A program made the translations under genes and the position numbers. This document shows, piece by piece, positions 1 through 11,000 of a DNA stretch of 64,000 bases. How positions within the stretch are numbered: the stretch's first letter is position 1; every line of letters starts with the position of its first letter. Where the stretch lies: positions 41,112,843 through 41,176,842 of the forward strand of contig NC_065538.1 of NCBI RefSeq assembly GCF_932294415.1. The letters are read 5' to 3'. The stretch comes from Quercus robur. Lineage: Eukaryota; Streptophyta; Magnoliopsida; Fagales; Fagaceae. The notes beneath the pieces were generated by a model. That model saw only the letters and a list, made by a program, of their open reading frames with translations, had not been told where the DNA came from and searched no databases.

Positions 1-775
1 CAAGAAGGATATCTCGTAGGTCGGAGCGTTTCCTGGGTATTTGGAGAATTGCCAACGCCAGGGAAGGGTCGAATTAAATGAGCAGTAATGAAGGTTCGGA
101 GTTACCAAAACCCCCCTTTCCAACCAAGAGGTCGGACAGCAGGGTTTTGAGGGGCTATTGTGGGGCCCAACAATATATGGGCCAGGCCCATTTGTTCATG
201 GGAAGCTTTAAGGCCCAAGCCGAAGAAGATGGTAGTCCAAGCTCATTAGTGTAAAGCACACATGGGCCCAGAGAGGCAGCCGAGGACGGTGCAGCCCTCA
301 GCTTGGTCCAAAGCTCCACCAAGAAAAGGGGCAAAAGTGGCATAGGGACAATCTTAAAAGAAAATCTGAAATATTTGGGAAAGGCTGCCCTTACTGCCTT
401 TCCCATACCGAACTTTGCACCTAACAGAGCCGTGTTCTTTAGCTTTATCAGCTACTCCCAACGACTTAGGTCTGGGACAGATGGGACAAGTATCAGTCTT
501 GGAAAGGTCGACCCTACACGTGGACGAAGGAAATTGAACGCATGCTAGTATAAAAGGAAAAATATGTAACCTAAAGAAGGGCCTCCAGTCCCACTGGGAG
601 AGAGGGGGGTTCTAGAGGTGAATACACCTGAACCATGTATGAACAGTTTAACAAAACCATCGCCGGGTAAACATGACTCAGCCTTTCGATCCCACTCTCT
701 ACAAATGATATTGTATGGGCCCATTCGTGTGCGAACCCAACTCTACTGCGGTCTGTCGCAAAACGTGTCCCTACA
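1..775 (+). mobile_element. 3' end of a Ty3/Gypsy LTR element (fossil), entering from the left edge
   Basis: An LTR of about 617 bases runs from 159 (TGTGGGGCCC) to 775 (CCCTACA). A purine-rich tract just before it (about 144-157) fits a polypurine tract. Bases 1-158 look like the last part of the internal region. The polypurine tract, the GATGGGACA motif, the CCCACTCTCTACAAAT-like stretch and the GCAAAACGT end all resemble the LTRs of the Gypsy element at 7227-17964, so this is a related but different family member. The 5' part lies outside the window. It is a non-coding fossil fragment. Confidence 0.7.
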
Positions 776-2135
776 GTGTACATATAAATTTAATTGGGCA
801 AAAGATTTTGCAACTAGGAAAAACGTGGTCAACAAATTTACACTACATTCAGCCCACAAAAATGTTGTTGTGCTTATTAAATAAGGCAAAAAAAGAAAAA
901 AAAAGAAAAAAAAAAAAAAAAAGAACCTGGACATTGCTGTGCTGTGAAAATGTAAAGTGATGAATAAAGTAAGGGGTAGGTGAGAGGGTATTTGTGTAAA
1001 ATGTATTTCACAGCACTTTTCCCTCCCATTTTCCTCCCAATTTAGGGAGGATAAAAAAAGAGGGTCGGGGAGGGAAAACTTTCTCCCTCATTTTCTGTCT
1101 CTCCTATTTTCTTTTCTCAACCAAACAGTGGAAAACAACATAATTTAATAAAATGTAGAGAGAGAGAGAGAGAGAGAGAGTAGATAATTTAATAAAATGT
1201 AGAATAAATTAGATAGTATTTTTTAAGAATAAGTAAAATAGATAATTTGATATAGAATGCTTTGAAAAGTGGTTTTATAAAATAGAAAAAATTGTTTTTT
1301 ATTCTTAAATTGATAAGAGTTTTTGCATGAGTTAATGGTAATGCTCTTACTATCCCAAATTGCCTCCACAATATGAGTTTGAATACTATTTTTCAAATTT
1401 TGTACATTTTTAACTTGATTTGTTTAAAGATAATTGCAAACATTATAATGCACAAATTTCCCAATTTGGACCCTGTTATCTACAATAAAAAGTACAAAAT
1501 TCAATCCTTTTTTTCTTTACCTTTTTTATAATTATAAAATTAAAATCCAAGCATATCAGAAAAAAAATCCTAATCATATTCTATGATCAGACAAAAGTAG
1601 CCTATCAAAAGATAAATGAAATTATCGTGATTACACTAGTAGAAAGGAACCCTTATTCTCAATAAATTCCACAAGAAATATTAAATGAAACCAAAATTAC
1701 AAAATAAACAATCAATTTTCAGCATAATAGTCAAAAATAATAATATTTTCCAATATTCAAGAGATTAGGATTTTATTTGAGGAGGACAACAATCAACAAC
1801 AAATTATCAGAAAGCAAAGAGGGCGACACTTGAGAGGAGACAAAGACCGCAACAACAAGAAGAAATTAAGTCTGAGTTTGCAAAATAAAGAGTAGCATTA
1901 TTTTTTTTATTAATTATTATTTTACACAGCTGTAACAAAGCTTGTAAAATCTTGTTTTGAAAACTTAATTTCAATTATAATTGTGAAATAATAAAACGTG
2001 ATTTCACAATTTAATTAAAATTGTATTTTTAAAGTATATTTTTAACTAATGTGGCTCAGTGTGCACTTTTTATTTTATTTATTTTTTAATATTATGAGAA
2101 TACCTAAAGCATTTTTAACTAATAGGCTAAGTGTG

Positions 2136-2177
<42 letters not shown>

Positions 2178-2213
2178 GAGAAGGAGTGAGAGACCAGGGT
2201 TTGATTTTATTTA
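776..2213. other. Gene-free AT-rich intergenic DNA
   Basis: No convincing coding sequence. It holds poly(A) and poly(T) runs (about 885-922 and 2139-2174), a GA microsatellite at about 1156-1182 with a short direct repeat around it (ATAATTTAATAAAATGTAGA at about 1139 and 1184), and A/T-rich sequence. I see nothing else that I can support. Confidence 0.6.
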
Positions 2214-3359
2214 TCTATATATATATATAAAACCGAAACCTTTGCTAGCACCACAATTTTCCACGTCAGCACAATATTTAGCACCACAATTTTCCACGTC
2301 AGCACAAAATTTAAAAAATAAATAAAAATTATAACTCCTCAAAACCCTAGCAACCTTACCCCTCTCTCAAGTTAAGAAATATAAAGCCACGGTTTCTGCA
2401 AACTCTCTATCTCTCTCCAGACGTAGGAAGCCCTAAAGCATTCAAGATCTACAATGCACAGTATAGATTTTAGCTTATAAAGTTCAGCTTTTGTAAGGTT
2501 AGTGTTGTTTATATATTAATTAATACATAGTACTTTGTTCACCATTGAATACTCATATAATCAATTTCCAATTCAGTGTTCAAGAATTAAACCAAAATTC
2601 TAATTGTGCTATCATAAAATATTATTATTAGTATGAATTTTATGGAGTTGCGATGTTCAAGAATTAAACCAAAATTATTTTAAATTATCTATAATATTTT
2701 GTCCTCTGAAAATTTTATCACTTTGATTTTATTATATTGTGTTTCTTAAGCTATAGAGAGATTTTCTTTCGTTTCTGCAAACTCCCTCTCTCTCTCTCCA
2801 GATGTAGGAAGCCCAAAACGCACGGTATAGCATTCAAGATCTACAACTCACGGTATAGATTTTAGCTTATAAAGTTCAATTTTTGTAAGGTTAGTTTGTT
2901 TATATATTTAGTCCTTACGTTTAGGTTTAGGTTTAGGTTTAGGTTTTAAGAGATTTATATATTACTACTATGTGACTAAATTTCCCGTGACATCAGTTTT
3001 ATGTTTTTAACCAAATACATCAGGAAAGCAAGAGAAGGCGCATAAATATTTAGTCCTTACGTTTAGGTTTAGGTTTAGGTTTAGGTTTTAAGAGATTTAT
3101 ATATTACTACTATGTGGTTGAATTTCCCGTGATATTAGTTTTATATATATTTTTTTATTTTTTTTTTAATTTGTTTTATGTAAGGTTAGTTTGTTTACAT
3201 CAGTTCTTTATCTCAAAGATAAGGCTTTTATTTCTACCGCAAGAACTATTTAGGTATGTATCCCTTGCAAGCACACATGAACTTAAATTGTCTTTTAATA
3301 TATGCATGCTTTATTATTTTCTAATAGTTTTCCCGTGCATCGCACGGGTTAGCGACTAG
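2214..3359 (+). mobile_element. Non-autonomous Helitron, complete ends
   Basis: The element begins with TCTATATATATATA after a host A (2213) and ends with CTAG (3356-3359) before a host T (3360). This is the A/T target habit of Helitrons, which make no target duplication. A 17-base hairpin, CCCGTGCATCGCACGGG (3332-3348), with a perfect 7-bp stem and ATC loop, sits 7 bases before the terminal CTAG, as expected of a Helitron 3' terminator. At 1146 bases it has no Rep/helicase gene, so it must have been moved in trans. Inside are two diverged copies of a roughly 110-base segment (about 2390-2510 and 2772-2905) and two copies of a roughly 95-base segment containing TTTAGG repeats (about 2911-3005 and 3051-3145). 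Confidence 0.85.
3332..3359 (+). terminator. Helitron 3' hairpin and CTAG end
   Basis: A perfect 7-bp stem (3332-3338 with 3342-3348) and 3-base loop are followed by TTAGCGA and CTAG. In Helitrons this structure marks the end of rolling-circle strand transfer. Confidence 0.85.
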
Positions 3360-4385
3360 TTTATTTTAATGAGAATGAAGTCATAATTACCTCCACGGGA
3401 ATTAATTCCAAGATTTCAATGTGACCGTTGGCAGAGGCGGCTATACGTGGAAGGCAGGGTATTCAAATGAATATCCTAACTTGGAAAAAAAAAATTATAT
3501 ATAATATTTTTATAATTATTTTGTTTTGACCGCTCAAAATTTTTTTTACCACCCTAACAAATTTGAATACCCTAAATTTTATTTAAACCCAACCAAATTA
3601 AACTTAATTGGTCCCTTAAACAAAGACAAAAGGCCTAACAACAACAAATTAATTTTCTTGCTCTAAAATCTAGAAAGAAAAGAAAAACATATGGAAGCCC
3701 AACAATAATCTTAGAAAATCAAACAAATAAAAGCCCATTTGAACTTACTCCAACATTCCTTCTTATGAAGCCAAAAATGATTGTCAATTGATAACCTTGT
3801 CGGAGCTTATGACGAGGTCACATTTCCTGCAAAGATGAGAAAGAAAGACACCAGAGTGGCGTTAGCCAACAGTTCTCCAATGATAAAATCAGAAGAATTC
3901 TCAATATCTGTCAGAGAATTAGAATATAATTCTGTATGTTTGAAATTGTGTACCTTTCTTCCGGTGCTTGGTGACTTATTTATAGCCTTAGTATAGCTGT
4001 TGGAATCACCATTATGAGTGTAACCATCGGTGCCCTCTTAATGGCTCTCTTGGCTGTTTTGAGTAACGTCTACCTGAACTTAAATGAAGATTTAACTAGC
4101 TCATGATTGGTCTTTCTAACCGTTGGAGCCCGTCGGTTACAAAACCATTAATGATTACGCCATTAATGCTAAATGGTCGTCTTCTCATATGACAACCCAT
4201 GGATGGGATGCTCGTCATTTGTTATGACAATCCTATAGATGTAATACTCATTCGTTGCTTGGACGATCCCATAATTTTAGTATTTGTCACCTTTGCCCGA
4301 ATTAAAATATATTGGCAGTTTGGCATAACATAAATAACCAAATTTAAAAGGAAAAAAAAAAAAAAAAAACCCAAAACTAAGAGAG
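3360..4385. other. Gene-free stretch with a possible hAT end
   Basis: At about 3434 the sequence CAGAGGCGGCTATACGTGG resembles the left end of a plant hAT family, but I find no matching right end, so this is at most a fragment. An open frame at 3781-3996 has no recognisable domain, and its surroundings look like non-coding or LTR-like sequence with a TATA-like motif near 3979. No gene is supported. Confidence 0.4.
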
Positions 4386-4396
4386 AAGTAAAGAAT

Positions 4397-4578
4397 ATAC
4401 CTTGTGGGTTTCAGTTAGTTGAACTAGTAAAGTTTTTTATAGTTGAACAAGAGATTTGGGGTTCAATCCTTGTCTATACCAAAAATCGATTGATGTCTTG
4501 GTTTGATGATAAAGAGCTATCATCAAGAGCAGATACCATAAATTGAAACCCTCTAAAAAAAAAAAAAAAAAAAAAAAA
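4397..4578 (+). mobile_element. tRNA-type SINE with poly(A) tail and 10-11 bp target duplication
   Basis: A body of about 155 bases has a box-B-like GGGGTTCAATCC (about 4457-4468) and a plausible box-A-like stretch (about 4411-4425), and ends in a long poly(A) at about 4554-4579. The direct repeat AGTAAAGAAT flanks it at 4387-4396 and 4579-4588. Internal pol III promoter, A tail and target duplication together define a plus-strand SINE. The family name is not known to me. Confidence 0.8.
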
Positions 4579-5074
4579 AGTAAAGAATGTTGCGGCTTGC
4601 CTCCTTTTCCACTTTTCCTTAGAACCTTCACTCTACTTGATCTCAGCTATAGGTACTATTGTATTGCTTACCCCTTCCCCCCCCCCCCCCCCCTCCTCTC
4701 TCTCTCTCTCTCTCTCTCTGTGTGTTTTGATTTCTCACTTTTGCTTGTGGATTGTGATTGGACATTATGGATTATTGGACTAAAATCTGATTGTGATATT
4801 TTTGTTGGAATGTGAGTATATGATTAAGTGACTTTTTTTTTTTTTTTTTTTTTGTTGAGAAGATATGACTAATGCCATGTTTGGATTTTTATTTTTCATC
4901 ACTCATCACTCATCACTCCTCACTTAACTTATCATCACTCAATATTTTTTCAATGTTTGTGGGACCCATGCCTGACACACTCACAACCCCTAATAACTCT
5001 CTCTCTCTCTATGTGTCATCTCTTTCTTTTTGGTCTTTTTTGCATTGGGTTGTATGGAGACCTCCCTCCACCCT

Positions 5075-5221
5075 TTTTGGCTGATGAAGACAAGCCCAGC
5101 AACACCACCGTCTGGTCCAACAACGCTAAAATGGCTCCGCCGACTCTCCGCAAGTCCTCTTCGGTCTTCGCTCTACCGCAGACCATTCTCAAATCTCAAA
5201 CCAAGGCCAAAACCCAGTGAA
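5075..5221 (+). pseudogene. Unidentified exon-like fragment inside the MULE-like element
   Basis: This GC-richer stretch reads as a short open segment ending at a stop near 5219. It includes the residues NNAKMAPPTLRKSSSVFALP, unlike the low-complexity surroundings. Composition and setting suggest a piece of a host gene picked up by a MULE (a Pack-MULE). I do not recognise the parent gene, and chance coding potential is not excluded. Confidence 0.35.
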
Positions 5222-5705
5222 AGAAGAAGAGGGCGATGGAGGCGGAGGTAAGGAGGGAGCTCGAACCCAGTGAAAAAAAAAAAAAAAAAAAACCCAAAAA
5301 CTTTCAGTGAGACCTGCCTCTACAATCTCATCTCCTTTGCAAAATTTCAGTACTTACCCACTATTCTATACACATTTTCACACTAAGAAACTTTTTATCT
5401 ATTTTTCTCTACCTCTTCTCTCTCTCTCTCTCTGTCTCTCTGTTTTTCTTGCTTGGGTTATGGATTGTGAGATATGAGAATGTGAATCTGATTTGACTTG
5501 GCACAAAAAGATTGCAAATTTCTTAACTTTCTAAGATCTGGAAGCCTTCTTGGTCTTTGATTTAGATCTGTGTTTGCCAAAAAAATCATTTTTTTTTTAT
5601 AAAGGTTATGATCTTAAACTCCGAAACCCACTAGTGTGAAAGGAAAAAGAAAAAAAGAAGAAGAAGAAGAAGATCACCAAACCCAGAGAGAGAGAGAAAA
5701 AAAAG

Positions 5706-5910
5706 GGTCAAAAGTTGCGGTTGACCGCTGACCGTGGGACTCAGTATGTTGTTTTAATTACAGAAATGCCATTAAAAACAGAGTTATGGAAATTGAAAAC
5801 ACATTTTAGGTGTTTTCAGTTTCCATAACTCTGTTTTCAATGGCATTTTGATAATTAAACACACATGGAAGGATTCACTAGACAGGATCAGTCGCAACTT
5901 TTGACATTTT
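5706..5910. repeat. Foldback (inverted repeat) element, ~205 bases
   Basis: Inner arms 5754-5802 and 5810-5858 are 49 bases each, with about five mismatches and a 7-base loop. The outermost segments also pair: GTCAAAAGTTGCG at about 5707-5719 with its complement at about 5897-5909. The middle of the arms is more diverged. This is a foldback MITE-like structure able to form a long hairpin RNA, nested in the larger inverted-repeat element. Confidence 0.75.
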
Positions 5911-5992
5911 TTTATTTTTCCACTATTCTTTAGTTGTTCTTTCTTCTTTTCTTTTTTTTTTCCTTCCTTTTCCCCCTTGTCATTTCGTTCTT

Positions 5993-6025
<33 letters not shown>

Positions 6026-6356
6026 TTCTTCATCACATAATATTTTTGGTCTTTGCTCAGTTCTTTCTTTTTTTTTTCTTCTTCTTTCACTGGTCTCCGT
6101 TAGCTAGGTGTTTTATTTTTTATTTTTTTTTTCCACTAGGTTCGGTGAGTTTGGGTACAGGGGGTTGAAGGGAAAAAAAGAAAAAAAAGAACTAAAAGTT
6201 GCACCAAGCTACAGGTATGGGGCCCACAAATAGTTGAAAAATTTGAGTGATGGTGCCAAACACACTTTGTGTAGAGTGATGAGATATTTTAAGTGATTAG
6301 TGATTAAAAAAAAAAAATCCAAACAAGACCTAAGTGACTTTGTGGACTATTGTAAG

Positions 6357-6548
6357 TGTGCGTTTGGTATGGCTTAAAAAGCAAGTTTTTTTTACTATTT
6401 AGTTTATTTTTACAACTATTTATGGGTCTTATTGCATTTTTTGGTACTATTTATGAGTCCCACTATACTATTTTAATTATCTTTTAGCTTTATTTTTTTC
6501 AGTAGAAAATTTTCAATTTCAGTTAAATAAGCTGTTCCCAAACTGACT
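6357..6548 (-). mobile_element. MITE, same family as the pair in MutS2 intron 1
   Basis: Read on the minus strand, this roughly 192-base unit matches the copies at 42676-42874 and 42880-43078 along its length. Shared features are the GTTTGG-type ends, AATAGTACCAAAAA-type core and the CCAAAC end. It has no coding capacity and lies just outside the MULE-like element's right end. Confidence 0.65.
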
Positions 6549-6552
6549 CTGA

Positions 6553-7221
6553 GTATATTATAATTCATGTTAGTGTCATAGTACCAGCGCATAGTCTTAT
6601 AATTTTAAGTATTTGTTTAGTGTTACGAAATATGAATAATTAATTTGTCGAGTCATCCCACATCGGTAAGGTGTGATATTGAGAAGGGGTTTATCACTTG
6701 CTCTGCGACATTAATTGTTGCATGCAGTTTTGGTGTTGGCGTGTGAGTGTATTCCCCTATATATGTGTGTATGTGTTTCTCAAATAAAAAAATAAAAAAT
6801 AAAAAATTTGCTGAGAATTGGGTGGTTGTGTTCACATGGGTCAGACCAGTGGAACTGTGGTCTTTTAAAAAAAGTTTAAAGACTAAAGAGTAAAGACAAA
6901 TTTTTTGGGTTGTGAAAGACAATTTTTTTTAATTGAATTGTTTACTTGAATTCTTAATAAACAAATGTTATGAACACAACAAAAATTCTTTAATACAATT
7001 AAAAGACTACTAAATTGAGTTGATTTGTTAAATAAAAGAATTGTATTATTTTTAATTGAATTGTTGAGTTAAATTCTTAATAGAAATTTTCTTAACATAA
7101 TTACAATGAAAAAAATTCTTTTTTGATTGAATTGTATTTTTTTTTCTTTTGCTACTGTTATGGAAAAATACCTTATAAGTAAAGGTATACCAAAAAATAC
7201 CTTATAATTTTTTTTTCTTTT
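6553..7221. other. Gene-free AT-rich stretch
   Basis: No gene is supported. A TCCCACATCGG motif at 6655-6665 is of a kind often seen in plant repeats, but no element could be bounded. The rest is AT-rich sequence with A/T runs up to the Gypsy insertion. Confidence 0.5.
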
Positions 7222-7226
7222 ATTAT

Positions 7227-7997
7227 TGTAGGGTTAAGGACCCAGATCATATATTGGGTCTTGGCCGAGAGCATGAGTAGTCCGAGGAGGAACAAATGGT
7301 AATGAATGGTTCAGGTTCAGGATTTAATGAGCAAAATACAAATGCGAAGGTGGTTCGAGGAGGAATAACTTCTCAAATACGATTAGTATAGTTCAAATAT
7401 GTATTCCAACAATCAGGGTGACCTTCCAAGAAGCTCCATTGATAAGGACGTGCATCATGAACATACAAAAAGGAGGGAAACTCAAAAATATCTAAGGGAA
7501 AGTTGTTACCATTGCATTGAATGCACTGCATCTACTTTTCTGACCGTATTTATGTGGAGAAGACCCCTGAACAGTGCTGCCTTGGCTATCACAACTCACA
7601 GAAAGACAAAGAGGGTGTCTGATGGGACAGGTACTCGAGTTAGGGCTTAGATGACCAACAAGTGTAGGATCAAGATGGTTCCAAGGGAACTATATAATGT
7701 AAGGGACCTTCCTTGAGGAGGGGATCGAAAAAATAGAGAAAGAATACTATAGCGATCAAAATTGTACTTGTATTCAACCGCTATTGATCTATATGGAAAG
7801 CTTCCCTCCTCGGACATGGAATTCATTCAGCTTTATGTTCCTTGTTTTTTCTTGATCGTCCTCTAAACTCATACTAGCCGTTGTCAAATTCATTAGGGCC
7901 TAGTTCTTTGACCCACTCTCTACAAATTTATTTTACTGGGCTCACTGGGCCAATATCCCATACCTCTTGGGCTTGGGTTGCAAAACGTACCCTTACA
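7227..7997 (+). repeat. 5' LTR of the Tat-lineage Gypsy fossil
   Basis: It starts TGTAGGGTTAAGG and ends CCCTTACA, 771 bases, the same length as the 3' LTR. Transcription of such elements normally starts within the LTR, but I could not place a TATA box with confidence. Confidence 0.92.
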
Positions 7998-7999
7998 AT

Positions 8000-8017
8000 T
8001 GGCGCCATTTGTGGGGA
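8000..8017 (+). other. tRNA-Asp primer-binding site of the Gypsy element
   Basis: The 18 bases two after the LTR, beginning TGGCGCC and ending GGGGA, resemble the complement of the 3' end of plant tRNA-Asp. This is the minus-strand primer site for reverse transcription in this type of Gypsy element. Confidence 0.75.
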
Positions 8018-8053
8018 GGAACTTGTGTAATAGTGTGTGCGACGTTTAACTAT

Positions 8054-11000
8054 GGTAAGATCAGGTCCCCATCAACAAGAATCTATGGGTTCCCAACAAC
8101 AAGATGATTTCCTTAACCTCAAACTCAAGCGGGATTAAGAAGGTAGTGTACACACCACACATACTAGAAAAAGTTACTCTCGAGTTGGGAGTCACGTCTC
8201 TCAAGAGCAGAACAATAGAGCCATGCAAAGGGAAATTGACCATTTAAAGAAGGAATTACGTCATGCACGACGAAGACGAACTCCCTCCCTGTCTGACTCC
8301 TCTTCTAATGATGAGAAGGATGATAGTTATCGACATAGATCAAGGACTCCTCTTAGTTAGTCTTTCTTATATGAAGAGGAATACCATCGTGAACGCAAAT
8401 ACAAGAGCCTAACTCACAGAAGACTGGAAAACAACGCTATGAGCAAAGCATTGAACCAAATTTCCAAGTCGCCCTTCACGCACAGGATTGAGGAGCAACT
8501 CTTCCTCGGCGTTTCCATCAGGCAACGTTCACCATCTACAATGGATGAACGGACCCGGTGGAGCATTTGAGTCATTTTAGTCAGAGAATGGCTATCCATT
8601 CTAAGAACAAAGCCTTGATGTGCAAGGTGTTCCCATCTAGTTTGGGACCCGTTGCGATGAAATGGTTCAATGGCCTAAGGACAGATTCCATAGATTCATT
8701 TAAGGAGCTCACTCGGGTATTTGGCTCTCATTTTATTACATGTACTAGGGTCCTTCGGCCTATAGATTCCCTACTGTCCTTATCCATGCTAGAAGGGGAG
8801 AATCTGAAGACGTACTCGGAAAGATATTGGGAAATGTTCAACGAGATTGATGGTGACTTTGATGACGTGGCCATTAGCATCTTCAAGGCCGGCCTCCCAG
8901 TCGAGCACGGTTTAAGGAAGTCTTTGATTGGTAAACCTGTCACCAGTGTGCGCTAACTCATGGATCGGATTGATAAGTACAAGAGGGTTGCGAAAGACCA
9001 GCAACTAGGGAAAGGAAAAGCTAAGGTTATCCCTCAGGAGAGGAGGGATTTTAGGTCGGACCAGTACAACAATAACAACCGGCTTTGGAGAGACTTTGCT
9101 GGGCAGTTAAGATCTGCTAATACTCAGGCGGTTAATGCGGTGTTCCAAGAATCGGTGTATCAGGTTCTAAAGAAGATTAAAATGAGCTGTTCTTCAAATA
9201 GCCAAACTAGATGGCTAGAAACACCATGAGGTGTAATTAGAGCCTTTATTGCCAGTACCATCAGGACTAGGGACACACTTCGGAGGACTGTAGAAATTTG
9301 TAGGACTATTTGGACCAGTTGGTCCGAGAAGGAAAGTTGATGCAGCTTCTGCATCATTCTAGTGGCCAGGGGAGCCAAACAGGTTCGGAACCCCAGAGAG
9401 ATGTTTCTTCAAGACCTCCTCTAGGAACGATCAATGTCATCTTTGCTGCTCTAGGGAAAACCGGTTCTTGTCCCTCTAGAGTGATGTCTGTGGCTCGGCT
9501 GTCCGCCGAGGATGATAATCTGGAGTCGAAGAGGGCTTGAATGGATATTCAACCGGCATTAAATTTTTCGAACGACGATAAGATTGGAACCATACAGCCC
9601 TACGACGACGCTTTGGTGGTCACACTCAGGATTGGTGGGTATGACATGAAGAGAGTGATGGTAAACAAGAGTAGTGGTGCCAAAATTATGTACCCCGACT
9701 TATACGAGGGGATGAATTTAAGACCCGAGGACTTGATGACCTACAATTCTCCTTTGGTAAGTTTTGATGGGAAGGTAGTCATTCCGAGAGGTCAGATAAG
9801 ACTACTCGTGCAAGCTGGTTCAGAAGTGATGGAGGTAAATTTCATCATGGTGGATGCCTATTCTCCCTACACGGCCATTGTAGCTAGATCCTAACTTCAT
9901 GCTCTAGAGGCCGTCTCTTCCACTCTACACCAGAAGGTGAAATATCCGTTAGGGAGTCGCATTAAAGAAATCGTGGGGAGTCAATCCACAGCTAAGCAAT
10001 GCCTAGTGGCTGCCATCTTACATCAACCTAAAGCTGAGTCCTCAGCCTCTGCTGGAGGGGGCTTGTAGCAATCAAAGGCTCCAGCATTGCCTATAAATGG
10101 ACCAGCTAAGGAGGCAAAATGTGAAGATTTAGAAACGATTATGGTCGGTGATGACCTAGAGAAGTTCTTTCTGATCGGGACTCTGCTACCTTCCCAGGAG
10201 AAGGAAGAGCTAGTAGAATTTCTTAGGAAAAATGTTGACGTGTTTGCATGGAATGCTTATGAAGCATTGGGGGTGGACTTGAGCTTCATCTGCCATCATT
10301 TAAATGTTAACCCATCCATCATTCCCAAAAAGCAATCACCTCGACGCCCATCCAGGGAACATGTAGATGCTGTCAGAGATGAGGTGATGAAGCTCAAGCA
10401 GGTTGGGACTATCAAGGAAGTTTTCTACCCGGAATGGTTGGCCAATACTGTGGTGGTGAAAAAGAAAAATGGGAAGTGGTGAATGTGTGTGGACTTCACA
10501 AATCTGAATAAGGCTTGCCCAAAAGATCCCTTCCCTATGCCTTGAATAGATCAGTTGGTGGATGCAACGATGGGACACCCTCGGATGAGCTTCTTAGATG
10601 CCTTTCAATGATACTATCAAATACCACTAGCCCTGGACGATTAGGAAAGGAAAGCTTTTGTCACTCCCATTAGAAACTACCACTACAAAGTGATGCCCTT
10701 TGGTTTGAAAAACGTAGGGTCTACCTATCAAAGGATGATAACGAGAATATTTGAATCACAGTTGAGCAAGAGTATTGAGGTATATATAAACGACATAGTG
10801 GTGAAGAGTAAGGTGGTGTCTGAGCATGTGGGAGACCTTAAAAACATCTTTGAAATTCTGAGGAAACACAAGTTGCACCTAAACGCTTCCAAGTGCTCAT
10901 TTGGTGTGGGATCAGGCAAGTTCTTAGGCTACGTGGTAACTCACAGGGGAATTGAGGTCAATCCCGACCAAATTAAAGCCATTAACAGTTTACAACCACC

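Larger units (their letters stand above)
4836..6330. mobile_element. MULE-like element with ~100-base imperfect terminal inverted repeats
   Basis: The left end (about 4873-4977, starting near GCCATGTTTGGATTTTT) is an imperfect inverted copy of the right end (about 6220-6330, ending AAATCCAAACAAGACC). Both arms contain ATCACT clusters and a GTGGG(A/C)CCCATRCCTG block. The 9-base word TAAGTGACT lies directly after the right arm (6331-6339) and again at 4827-4835, 37 bases before the left arm with a poly(T) between, so the left boundary is uncertain. A 9-base duplication and long arms suit Mutator-like elements. The interior holds short exon-like sequence (about 5075-5220), microsatellites and a nested foldback (5706-5910). 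Confidence 0.55.

Noticed and set aside
2131-2325. Open frame of 64 residues starting with a phenylalanine run
   Set aside because: It is the translation of a poly(T) run plus the Helitron 5' end and has no protein features.
2925-3090. Interstitial telomere array
   Set aside because: The unit is TTTAGG, not TTTAGGG, only about four units long, and part of a Helitron.
3781-3996. Open frame of about 71 residues
   Set aside because: No recognisable domain, no promoter or intron signals that I trust, and LTR-like surroundings.
4457-4468. True tRNA gene
   Set aside because: Box-B-like word is present but the rest does not fold into a cloverleaf; with the A tail and duplication it is a SINE. The same holds for 19984-19997.
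6653-6780. TRIM-like element suggested by TCCCACATCGG
   Set aside because: Only the short motif is present; no paired repeats or target duplication.
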